A DNA stretch of 8,607 nucleotides from an uncultured Oscillospiraceae bacterium (GCA_934572355.1 CAKTKV010000064.1:1-8607), one strand, 5' to 3'. Shown: positions 1 through 5,575, counted from the stretch's first letter. Program-made: numbers and translations. The notes: generated from the sequence alone by a model not told the origin.

Positions 1-3
1 TTT

Positions 4-906
4 TTATTCTTCCTCGGGCTTGAAGCCCATTATCTTTTTGAAACGGTGGTTGAGGCAGCTCTTTGTCACCGGGGGATAGCTCAGAGTAGCGAGGTCTGCA
101 AGGCTCGCCTCGGGGTTTGCGATGCGCAGGAGCGCGGCGTCCTTCAGCGGCTCAGGCAGCGCGTCAAGCCCATAGTCCTTCGCGATACGGCGGATGGCGT
201 TCATCTGCTCCTGCGCGGCGGCGACGGTTTTGTCGGCATTGTGGCTGTCGCAGTTTATCTGCCGGGTGACGGTGTTGCGCATTTCCTTTTCGACCTTTGC
301 GGTCATGATGTCCATGGCTGTGCCGCTTGCGCCGATCGTCGTGAAGAAGTCGGCAATGGCGTCGGCCTGCTTGAAGTAGAGCAGGCTGTTCCCGGCGCGT
401 TCCGTCTCCTTCGGGCTGAAGCCCATGTCCAGCAAAATCGAATACGCCTCGCGGCTGACGCTGCGGTGCGAGGTCGCAAGCTCGAGGTGGTAGCGCTTCT
501 CCGGATCGGTGACGCTGCCGCCCGCTAAAAACGCGCCGCGGATAAACGACGCGCGGCAGCATTCCTCTTCGATGACGCCGAAGTTTATATGGTGCGACAG
601 CGTTGCGCCGCGGTCGGCTCCGAAGGCGTCAAAGATCGCAGAGAGCTTATCCGCATCGGTTATCGAGAGCGTACGCTTGCCCTCGGCTCCCTCGGGCGGG
701 AGCCTGTCAAAGTTCACGCCGAAGGCCTTGCGGAAGAGCTTCGGCAGACGGGACGCAAACTCCGGGCTTGCGGTGATAACGCGTATCTCATTTGCGGAAA
801 AGGTGTTGCAGTAGAGCAGCACGCCGTAACTCTCGGCGACGGCGCAGCATTTCCGGTCGGGCCGCGCCTGACACAGCTCGGCCTTCGCGCGGGATGAAAA
901 CGACAT
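4..906 (-). CDS. whiA: DNA-binding protein WhiA
   Basis: The 300-aa product is a full-length WhiA, a cytoplasmic DNA-binding protein that in actinobacteria activates sporulation genes and in Firmicutes affects cell division and chromosome segregation. The N-terminal half is the degenerate LAGLIDADG-endonuclease-like fold, seen as FIRGAFLAGGSVTDP at about residues 121-135. The family signature N-x-x-x-RQ-x-NCD-x-x-N-x-x-KT follows at about 211-227. A C-terminal helix-turn-helix at about 268-292 ends in the typical KSCLNHRFKKI segment. The ATG is preceded by an AGGAGAGG ribosome binding site that includes the stop codon of rapZ, so translation is probably coupled. It is the last gene of the operon visible here. 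In many Clostridia a yvcK gene lies between rapZ and whiA; here the two are only 11 nt apart. The reading frame is intact and the identification is firm. Confidence 0.96.
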   Translation of the reverse strand: MSFSSRAKAELCQARPDRKCCAVAESYGVLLYCNTFSANEIRVITASPEFASRLPKLFRKAFGVNFDRLPPEGAEGKRTLSITDADKLSAIFDAFGADRGATLSHHINFGVIEEECCRASFIRGAFLAGGSVTDPEKRYHLELATSHRSVSREAYSILLDMGFSPKETERAGNSLLYFKQADAIADFFTTIGASGTAMDIMTAKVEKEMRNTVTRQINCDSHNADKTVAAAQEQMNAIRRIAKDYGLDALPEPLKDAALLRIANPEASLADLATLSYPPVTKSCLNHRFKKIMGFKPEEE

Positions 907-917
907 AGCGGCCTCTC

Positions 918-1775
918 CTACTTGTCCAGATCGCGGTTGACGTTGACGGCACGGATCCCGTCGGCGACGAGGTAGTCCGTGAGCGCCGCGGCGATGGCGA
1001 CGCTCCTGTGGTGCCCGCCGGTGCAGCCAATGGCGACGGTAAGGGAGAGCTTACCCTCCTCAATGTACATCGGCAGCAGAAAATCGAGCATGTCCTGTAT
1101 CTTTTCCATAAAGGTGCGCGTCTGCTGGTAGCTGAACACGAACTCCGCCACGGGCCGGTCAAGGCCGCAGAGCGGGCGCAGGTCTTCAACATAGAAGGGG
1201 TTCGGCAGAAAGCGCACGTCGAACACGAGGTCTGCCTCCATGGGCAGGCCGTGCTTATAGCCGAAGGACATGACGGTCACGTCGATCTCGCGCTTTTCCC
1301 CATTTGGGGCGAAGAGCGAGAAGAGCTTGTTCTGGAGCATGCCGAGGGTGAGGGTCGAGCTGTTGACGATGAAGTCCGCCCGCTCGCGTATCGGCGCGAG
1401 CAGATCCATCTCCTTGTGTACGGCGTCCTCGATCGAGGTGCCGCGCGTGGCGAGCGGGTGCGGGCGGCGCGATTCCTTATAGCGCCGCACGATGGTGCGC
1501 ACGTCCGCGTCCATGTACAGGATGCGTACGCTGCAGTTCATCTCCTTGAGCTGGTCGATTGTCTTGAGCAGCTCACCGAAGCCGTTTTTCTCACGCACGT
1601 CCGTCACGAGGGCAACGTTTTCATAGCGCCCGCCGGTGGCGATGCAGAGCTCGGCAAAGCGCGGCATGAGCGCGACGGGCATATTGTCCACGCAGTAGTA
1701 GTCCAGATCCTCCATCACGTCCGCGGCGCGGCTCTTGCCTGCCCCGGACAGGCCGGTGATAATCAAAAAATCCAT
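918..1775 (-). CDS. rapZ: RNase adapter / nucleotide-binding protein RapZ (YvcJ)
   Basis: The 285-aa product is an RapZ/YvcJ P-loop nucleotide-binding protein. In E. coli RapZ guides RNase E to the small RNA GlmZ and so controls glucosamine-6-phosphate synthesis; in Bacillus YvcJ hydrolyses nucleotides and influences competence. The function in this organism is therefore inferred only by family. The Walker A motif GLSGAGKS is at residues 8-15, YKESRRPHPL at 99-108, DVRFLPNPFY at 186-195, and the conserved C-terminal GCTGGHHRSV at 250-259. Length matches the family. It starts 13 nt after murB and ends 11 nt before whiA, in the usual Firmicute cluster with hprK. Confidence 0.96.
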   Translation of the reverse strand: MDFLIITGLSGAGKSRAADVMEDLDYYCVDNMPVALMPRFAELCIATGGRYENVALVTDVREKNGFGELLKTIDQLKEMNCSVRILYMDADVRTIVRRYKESRRPHPLATRGTSIEDAVHKEMDLLAPIRERADFIVNSSTLTLGMLQNKLFSLFAPNGEKREIDVTVMSFGYKHGLPMEADLVFDVRFLPNPFYVEDLRPLCGLDRPVAEFVFSYQQTRTFMEKIQDMLDFLLPMYIEEGKLSLTVAIGCTGGHHRSVAIAAALTDYLVADGIRAVNVNRDLDK

Positions 1776-1788
1776 TTATCTCTCCCGT

Positions 1789-2817
1789 TCAGCTCTCCGG
1801 TGTCTCCTGCGCCGCCGCGGCGTTCAGCTCCGCTTCAAGCCCGCTGGTCACGCGGTTGAGCGGGACCTCGGGGCCGTTATCCGACAGGGCGTAGTCAGGC
1901 GGCAGGATTATCATTTCCGGCACAAGCACCGTACCGGACTTCTCATATACGGTTTTTCTTATGTGCATCATCAGGTCGTAAACATCGTGCGAGGTCGCCT
2001 TTCCGGTGTTCACGACAAAGCCCGCGTGCTTTTCCGACACCTGCGCTCCGCCGACGGTATAGCCCTTGAGCCCCGCCTCATCGATGAGCGCGGCGGCGTA
2101 GCCGTTCTCGGGACGCCTGAAGGCGCTGCCCGCGGAGGGCAGGTCGAGCGGCTGCTTATCGCGGCGGCGCTGGTTGAGCTCACGCATCTTCGCGGCGATG
2201 GCCTCGCCGTCGCCTTTCTTGAGGCGGAACACGGCGGAGAGGATGACGCAGCCGGGAGTCTTCTGGAAAAAGCTCGTGCGATAGCCGAAGGCGCAGTTGT
2301 CATGCGGCATCTCGTACAGGCTCTGGTCAGGCAGGTAGTAGAACACGACGCTCTCGACCGCGTCCTTCAGCTCACCGTCGTATGCGCCCGCGTTCATTAT
2401 CACCCCGCCGCCGACGCTGCCGGGGATGCCGGAGGCAAACTCCAGCCCCTCAAGGCCGTTCTGTTGCGCAAAGCCCGCAAGCTTCGCAAGCGACACGCCG
2501 GCTTCGGCGTAGATCGCGTCCTCGCCGATCATGAACAGCTTGCCGAGCTTCGCGGTGCTGATGATGAAGAGGTCATTTAAGCCCTCGTCGGGGAAGAGGA
2601 TGTTCGTCCCGTTGCCGATTATGTACGGGGCAAGCTTGTGCTTTTTGAGCAGGCAGCATATCTTTGAAAGACTCGATACGTCCGACGGGATCGCGAGCAC
2701 TCTCGCGGGGCCGCCGATGCGGAACGAGCAGTGCTCGCTCATCGGTTCATTCTCCCGAAGCTCAAGGCCGGGCATGGCTTCCTTTATTTCGGCAATGGCG
2801 ATTTCAAGCTGTTCCAT
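1789..2817 (-). CDS. murB: UDP-N-acetylenolpyruvoylglucosamine reductase MurB
   Basis: MurB is a cytoplasmic FAD enzyme that reduces UDP-GlcNAc-enolpyruvate to UDP-MurNAc with NADPH, the second committed step of peptidoglycan synthesis. The FAD-domain motifs GNGTN (about residue 68) and GIPGSVGGGVIMNAGAYDGE (about 129-148) are present, followed by AFGYRTSFF and the PSAGSAFRRP motif that carries the catalytic serine. The short form lacking the extra E. coli-type loop fits type II MurB of Firmicutes. After the usual end near LVPEMIIL there is a tail of roughly 35 residues, acidic and alanine-rich, that most family members of about 300 aa lack. The ATG has a GGAG site 8 nt upstream and sits 14 nt after hprK. 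Its place between hprK and rapZ is the normal context. Confidence 0.96.
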   Translation of the reverse strand: MEQLEIAIAEIKEAMPGLELRENEPMSEHCSFRIGGPARVLAIPSDVSSLSKICCLLKKHKLAPYIIGNGTNILFPDEGLNDLFIISTAKLGKLFMIGEDAIYAEAGVSLAKLAGFAQQNGLEGLEFASGIPGSVGGGVIMNAGAYDGELKDAVESVVFYYLPDQSLYEMPHDNCAFGYRTSFFQKTPGCVILSAVFRLKKGDGEAIAAKMRELNQRRRDKQPLDLPSAGSAFRRPENGYAAALIDEAGLKGYTVGGAQVSEKHAGFVVNTGKATSHDVYDLMMHIRKTVYEKSGTVLVPEMIILPPDYALSDNGPEVPLNRVTSGLEAELNAAAAQETPES

Positions 2818-2831
2818 TTATGCTTCTCCAA

Positions 2832-3776
2832 TCATAGCAGTCCGAGGTCTATCGCTCTGTCATGCTCGGCGGTCAGCGCCTCCGCGGCGTTGTAGCCCAT
2901 CTTCTTCTGGCGGTTGTTCATCGCGGCAAGCTCCATGATAACGGCAAGGTTCCTGCCGGGACGGACGGGGATCGTCACCTGCGGCAGGCTCACGCCGAGA
3001 AAGCTCGCCGTCTCATTCGTGAGGCCGAGGCGGTCGTAGGCCTTGCCATCCTCCCAAGGTTCCATGCTGACCACGAGGTCAATGTTCGTCTCCGGTTTTA
3101 CGGCGCCCATGCCGTAGAGGTGCCGGACGTTTATAACACCTATGCCGCGCAGCTCCATATAGTAGCGTATGAGCTCCGGGGCGCAGCCGACGAGAGTGTC
3201 GCTGCTGATGCGCTTTACCTCAACGGCGTCGTCCGCGATGAGCCGGTGGCCGCGCTTTATAAGCTCCAGCGCCGTCTCGCTCTTGCCGATGCCGCTGTCG
3301 CCGATGAGCAGCAGACCCTCGCCGTAGACCTCGACGAGCACGCCGTGCGTCGTCAGGCGCGGGGCAAGGTGCTTGCGCAGGGAGGTGATGACGTCGGCCT
3401 GAAACTCCGAGGTGTCCTCATGCGTGATGAACACATTGCGGTCGTACTTCTCAGCCATTTCTATGCACTCAGGGAAGGCCGGCACACTGTGGCAGATCAC
3501 AAGTCCCGAGATATCGTACTGCATGAAGCGCTCGAACGCGGCGCGGCGCTCCTCGGAAGAAAGCGTATCAAGATATGTGCTCTCGACGCGCCCCATGATC
3601 TGCAGGCGCTTCGGGTCGAAGTAATTATAGAAGCCGGTGAGCTGCATAGCCGGGCGGTTTATATCGGCAGTCGTCAGCAGCGCGGACTCATAGTCCTTTG
3701 AAAGGTGCAGCGGATGAAGGTCGTGAGCCTCCACGATCGTTTTCAGCTTTACGGAATAGTTGCCGTTACGTTTCAT
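2832..3776 (-). CDS. hprK: HPr kinase/phosphorylase
   Basis: HprK phosphorylates and dephosphorylates Ser46 of the phosphotransferase carrier HPr, and so feeds CcpA-dependent catabolite repression. The N-terminal domain is followed by the kinase domain: catalytic HG (H144), Walker A GDSGIGKS at 159-166, IADD at 180-183, the family signature MELRGIGVINV at 207-217, and IPVRPGRNLAVIME near 269-282. The start was set at the ATG at 3776 (314 aa) because an AGGAGG site lies 8 nt upstream. An in-frame ATG at 3809 would add 11 residues, but it has no ribosome binding site and lies at the predicted transcription start. It is the first gene of the hprK-murB-rapZ-whiA operon. Confidence 0.96.
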   Translation of the reverse strand: MKRNGNYSVKLKTIVEAHDLHPLHLSKDYESALLTTADINRPAMQLTGFYNYFDPKRLQIMGRVESTYLDTLSSEERRAAFERFMQYDISGLVICHSVPAFPECIEMAEKYDRNVFITHEDTSEFQADVITSLRKHLAPRLTTHGVLVEVYGEGLLLIGDSGIGKSETALELIKRGHRLIADDAVEVKRISSDTLVGCAPELIRYYMELRGIGVINVRHLYGMGAVKPETNIDLVVSMEPWEDGKAYDRLGLTNETASFLGVSLPQVTIPVRPGRNLAVIMELAAMNNRQKKMGYNAAEALTAEHDRAIDLGLL

Positions 3777-3814
3777 GTGCACAGCCTCCTGAGAGATACT
3801 TTTACTCATATTAT

Positions 3815-3843
3815 ATTTTAATCGTTTCCGGCGTATTTGGCAA
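3815..3843 (-). promoter_or_regulatory. Predicted sigma-A promoter of the hprK operon
   Basis: On the minus strand a TTGCCA -35 box (3838-3843) and a TAAAAT -10 box (3815-3820) are separated by 17 nt, each 5 of 6 matches to consensus. The transcript would start near 3808, leaving a leader of about 30 nt that carries the AGGAGG site of hprK. A second -10-like TATAAT lies at 3810-3815 but has no well-placed -35. No competing promoter was seen between the genes of the operon. Confidence 0.6.
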
Positions 3844-3876
3844 CAGCTTTTGTGTTTTGGCGGGTATAAACATTTT

Positions 3877-3913
3877 GCCGCAGCCGGTTCTTGACATATT
3901 TCTCGGCTGCGGC
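3877..3913. repeat. Perfect 10-bp inverted repeat around a promoter (candidate operator)
   Basis: GCCGCAGCCG at 3877-3886 is matched by its exact reverse complement CGGCTGCGGC at 3904-3913, with 17 nt between. The left arm ends 4 nt before the -35 box, and the right arm fills the end of the spacer and touches the -10 box of the promoter at 3891-3919. There is no adjacent T-run on either strand that would make it a terminator. The position suggests binding by a dimeric regulator, or a DNA cruciform, controlling the plus-strand RNA. No known operator consensus was recognised. Confidence 0.6.
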
Positions 3914-3919
3914 TATAAT
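3891..3919 (+). promoter_or_regulatory. Perfect-consensus sigma-A promoter for a small RNA
   Basis: TTGACA (3891-3896) and TATAAT (3914-3919) with a 17-nt spacer match the sigma-A consensus at every position, the strongest promoter by sequence in the window. Transcription would begin near 3926. No protein gene with a ribosome binding site follows before the terminator at 3992-4025, so the product is predicted to be a short RNA. It points away from the hprK promoter. Confidence 0.8.
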
Positions 3920-3925
3920 AATATA

Positions 3926-4025
3926 CAGAAAGAGCGCTGCGACAAGCGGTTAGCTCTTTGAAAGTGGAAGCTTAAGACAATATGTCAAAAACCGTCACTT
4001 GGCCGAGTGGCGGCTTTTGCTTTTT
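3926..4025 (+). ncRNA. Predicted ~100-nt small RNA, antisense to the 3' end of a micropeptide gene
   Basis: The interval runs from the expected start of the perfect promoter to the end of an intrinsic terminator. Its 5' part can fold as AAAGAG (3929-3934) with CTCTTT (3954-3959), plus an inner CGCT/AGCG pair closing a GCGACA loop. A small GACA-ATA-TGTC hairpin at 3976-3986 follows, then the terminator stem. AAGTG at 3962-3966 could pair with CACTT at 3996-4000 inside the terminator, so an attenuator is an alternative reading. The last ~40 nt are complementary to the end of the minus-strand ORF 3995-4078. I do not recognise a known RNA family (not tmRNA, SRP or 6S-like by eye). Boundaries are inferred, not measured. 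Confidence 0.55.
3987..4025. terminator. Bidirectional terminator shared by small RNA and micropeptide gene
   Basis: The stem CCGTCACT (3992-3999) with AGTGGCGG (4006-4013) closes a 6-nt loop. On the plus strand it is followed by CTTTTGCTTTTT (4014-4025), and on the minus strand by TTTTT (3991 down to 3987). The one imperfect pair is a G-U wobble in the plus-strand RNA but a C-A mismatch in the minus-strand RNA, so the hairpin is slightly better for the plus-strand transcript. The last codons and the TGA stop of the minus-strand ORF lie inside the stem. Confidence 0.75.
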
Positions 4026-4078
4026 ACAATAAACTGAAACATCAGTCTGCCTAATGTAAGAGTTATTGTCAAACGCAT
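3995..4078 (-). CDS. Putative 27-aa micropeptide, possible type I toxin-like
   Basis: An ATG-started ORF of 27 codons plus TGA. The peptide begins MRLTITLTLG, continues with a hydrophobic stretch broken by one arginine (RLMFQFIV), and ends in a basic tail finishing RHSAK. The alternating L-T-I-T-L-T-L start suggests an amphipathic or membrane-associated strand rather than a classic transmembrane helix. The ATG is preceded at 8 nt by AAGGGGGTGA, one base from the ideal ribosome binding site, which is the main evidence that it is translated. Upstream are a plausible promoter (4160-4188) and a 5' hairpin; downstream is a terminator that overlaps the coding end. A plus-strand RNA converges on it. 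SpoVM (26 aa, next to rpmB in Bacillus subtilis) was considered because of the location, but the sequence lacks SpoVM's K-L-P core. Function is unknown; a toxin role is inference from layout. Confidence 0.55.
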   Translation of the reverse strand: MRLTITLTLGRLMFQFIVKSKSRHSAK

Positions 4079-4084
4079 GTGCTT

Positions 4085-4100
4085 CACCCCCTTTCGGGTG
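4085..4100 (-). promoter_or_regulatory. Hairpin sequestering the micropeptide ribosome binding site
   Basis: In the minus-strand RNA CACCC (4100-4096) pairs with GGGTG (4089-4085) across the loop GAAAGG. The 3' arm and part of the loop are the Shine-Dalgarno sequence AAGGGGGTGA (4093-4084), so the site would be partly hidden when folded. Control of translation by opening this hairpin is inferred, as known for several type I toxin mRNAs. Confidence 0.5.
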
Positions 4101-4132
4101 GTGTAGCCAACCGCCTGCCGTTGTGCAGCGCC

Positions 4133-4154
4133 CGGTACTTCAAAAGAAGCACCG
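4133..4154 (-). promoter_or_regulatory. 5'-terminal hairpin of the micropeptide mRNA
   Basis: In the minus-strand RNA a 9-bp stem, CGGTGCTTC with GAAGTACCG, closes a TTTT loop. It begins at about the predicted transcript start (near 4153). The single non-Watson-Crick pair is a G-U in the minus-strand RNA and an A-C mismatch on the plus strand, which supports transcription of the minus strand here. Such a 5' stem could protect the RNA from 5' decay. Confidence 0.5.
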
Positions 4155-4159
4155 TAGAT

Positions 4160-4188
4160 ACAATATCACAGTATCCGACGAAAAGCAA
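4160..4188 (-). promoter_or_regulatory. Predicted promoter of the micropeptide gene
   Basis: TTGCTT (4183-4188) and TATTGT (4160-4165) are 17 nt apart on the minus strand, and the -10 box is preceded by TGA, giving an extended -10 (TGnTATTGT). Match to consensus is moderate. The leader to the ATG would be about 75 nt and holds the two hairpins listed separately. The remaining stretch 4189-4247, between this promoter and that of rpmB, shows no further element I can support. Confidence 0.45.
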
Positions 4189-4247
4189 CGGAAAGCGCGG
4201 CTGTTTACCGGGCAGAAAGAAAATTTGCGCATTTACATAATTTGTTC

Positions 4248-4276
4248 TTGCAATTGCCCGGCGGTTCTGTTATTAT
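4248..4276 (+). promoter_or_regulatory. Predicted sigma-A promoter of rpmB
   Basis: TTGCAA (4248-4253) and TATTAT (4271-4276) with a 17-nt spacer. Transcription should start near 4283, where GCTG (4283-4286) and CAGC (4293-4296) can form a small 5' hairpin before the ribosome binding site AAGGAGGTG at 4308-4316. Confidence 0.7.
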
Positions 4277-4325
4277 ATAAAAGCTGTCTATTCAGCGAAA
4301 CACAAGCAAGGAGGTGCTTCAAACT

Positions 4326-4514
4326 ATGGCAAAGTGCGAATTTTGTGATAAGGGCGTTACCTTCGGCATCAAGGTCAGCCACTCCCACAGAAGATCCAAC
4401 CGTGCATGGAAGCCCAATGTGAAGCGCGTCAAGGCCATCGTGGACGGAAGCCCCAAGCATGTTTACGTCTGCACTCGCTGCCTGCGCAGCGGCAAGGTCA
4501 CCCGCGCTGTGTAA
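4326..4514 (+). CDS. rpmB: Large ribosomal subunit protein bL28
   Basis: The 62-aa product is ribosomal protein L28 of the 50S subunit. It is the zinc-binding (C+) form: paired cysteines at C4/C7 (CEFC) and C49/C52 (CTRC) would form one zinc ribbon, unlike the cysteine-free paralogue typical of B. subtilis. SHSHRRSNRAWKPN at about 18-31 and the C-terminal LRSGKVTRAV are family-typical. The ATG at 4326 was chosen over an in-frame upstream start at 4314 because the latter lies inside the AAGGAGGTG ribosome binding site. It is transcribed alone and ends in a terminator shared with gpr. Confidence 0.96.
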   Translation: MAKCEFCDKGVTFGIKVSHSHRRSNRAWKPNVKRVKAIVDGSPKHVYVCTRCLRSGKVTRAV

Positions 4515-4532
4515 TTTAATTTTTGAAATTAC

Positions 4533-4571
4533 CCGAAACGAGCCTGTCTGTAAAAGACGGGCTCTTTTCGG
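4533..4571. terminator. Terminator between convergent rpmB and gpr
   Basis: A long stem pairs 4533-4549 (CCGAAACGAGCCTGTCT) with 4555-4571 around a 5-nt loop, with one mismatch and one G-U pair on the plus strand. On the plus strand the core GAGCC...GGGCTC is followed by TTTT (4565-4568), fitting termination of rpmB. The gpr stop codon lies 3 nt beyond it, so it probably serves both directions, although the gpr side has only a short T-run. Confidence 0.75.
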
Positions 4572-4573
4572 CA

Positions 4574-5425
4574 TTAGCCTACCAGTGCGTCAATGTCCGC
4601 GATGCTGAGGTGGTGCACCGCCATGTTCACCGCGTAGCCGATCACGCGTGCGCCGCTGCGGACGAGTGAGTCTATGCTGCGCGGCGTGACGAACATCCCG
4701 GAGAGCGCGTTGCCGCCGAAGAGACCCGCGTCTATCACTGTCGGTACGCCTATTGACACCACCGGCACGCCGAGGCTGCCGCGGCTCAGCTCCTGCCTGT
4801 CGTTGCCGACGCCGGAGCCGGGGGATATCCCTGCGTCGGATACCTGCACCGCGCGGCCGAGCCTGTCGGCCTCCGTGCCGGCCAAGGCGTCTATGGCGAT
4901 GACGAGCGAAGGCGAAAGCTCCCGGCACAGGACGGACACCTGAGTGGCTGTCTCTATCCCGGAGGTTCCGAGCACACCGGGGCGGCAGAGAGCGAGCGAG
5001 GAAAAGCTCTCAAAGCCCGGGCTGCCGCTTTTCTTTAAGTGCCGTGTCACGAGTAACGAACCCGCCGCGAGAGAGCCGAGCGCGTCGGGCGTGATGTCGG
5101 GGTTCCCGAGTGCCGCGACGAGCACGCTGTCAGCGCCATCAGGAACGCACCTGCTTATCAGCGCTGCGAGTGTTCCGACGGCGGACGTGAAGCCCTCCGC
5201 ACCGCGGTCAAAGTGCACCGGCAGGTCGAGCGAGAAATATTTCCCCGGTGCCTTGCCGAGCGCGTGTGCACCCTCCTCATCGGTTATCTCGACGGCGGTC
5301 ACATCCAGCCCGCCTAAATTTTCCTCGCGCGCGATGACGCCGGGAAGCTCCGTGCTTTCCCCAGCGCTCCGGTTCCACAGGCTGCGCGCCTCATCCGCCA
5401 TGTCTGTCCTGTATCCAGCCGCCAT
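4574..5425 (-). CDS. gpr: Germination (spore) protease GPR, compact form
   Basis: GPR is the forespore protease that degrades small acid-soluble spore proteins at germination; it is made as a zymogen. The family pattern is clear: YRTDMADEA (the autoprocessing site is normally RTD-LA) at 5-13, GNPDITPDALG with D114, VIAIDALAG with D179, and ISPGSGVGN at 200-208; the two aspartates match the A25-family catalytic pair. The start at 5425 gives 283 aa and has a GGAGGT site. The frame stays open further upstream, but only antisense to rpsT. Two things are short: the propeptide would be about 8 residues instead of 15-16, and the insertion present in Bacillus GPR between the VPTVIDA and MFVTP segments is nearly absent. 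I did not find a convincing sigma-F/G promoter in 5426-5536. It implies a spore-former. Confidence 0.93.
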   Translation of the reverse strand: MAAGYRTDMADEARSLWNRSAGESTELPGVIAREENLGGLDVTAVEITDEEGAHALGKAPGKYFSLDLPVHFDRGAEGFTSAVGTLAALISRCVPDGADSVLVAALGNPDITPDALGSLAAGSLLVTRHLKKSGSPGFESFSSLALCRPGVLGTSGIETATQVSVLCRELSPSLVIAIDALAGTEADRLGRAVQVSDAGISPGSGVGNDRQELSRGSLGVPVVSIGVPTVIDAGLFGGNALSGMFVTPRSIDSLVRSGARVIGYAVNMAVHHLSIADIDALVG

Positions 5426-5536
5426 AATTACCTCCGTGAAAAAATCAAGATATTGTATATTCTTCCCCGGAAACTCCACAATAGATGAGCACAGCAAAAA
5501 ATATGAGAAAAATGCTGAGAAATTTTGAAAAACCTC

Positions 5537-5565
5537 TTGCTTTTCAATGCTTTCTTTGATATAAT
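5537..5565 (+). promoter_or_regulatory. Predicted sigma-A promoter of rpsT
   Basis: TTGCTT (5537-5542) and a perfect TATAAT (5560-5565) with a 17-nt spacer. The transcript would start near 5572. The 110-nt stretch upstream belongs to the leader and promoter region of the divergent gpr gene. Confidence 0.75.
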
Positions 5566-5575
5566 CTCTAAACGC

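Noticed and set aside
1008..3701. Long open frames of about 280 codons on the plus strand opposite rapZ, murB and hprK
   Set aside because: They are frame shadows caused by GC-rich codon use in the true genes; they lack ribosome binding sites and family motifs, while the minus-strand proteins are complete and conserved.
3982..4032. A 16-codon ORF on the plus strand inside the small RNA
   Set aside because: It has no proper ribosome binding site and reads straight through the terminator hairpin and T-runs.
4026..4069. ACAATAA/TTATTGT inverted repeat with an inner ACTGA/TCAGT stem as a separate RNA structure
   Set aside because: It lies within the micropeptide coding sequence and the long loop makes it weak; kept only as possible mRNA structure.
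3995..4078. SpoVM as identity of the 27-aa ORF
   Set aside because: Location near rpmB and length fit B. subtilis spoVM, but the K-L-P motif and amphipathic pattern of SpoVM are absent.
4066..4422. 118-codon plus-strand frame across the rpmB leader
   Set aside because: It runs out of frame into rpmB, lacks a ribosome binding site and covers the rpmB promoter.
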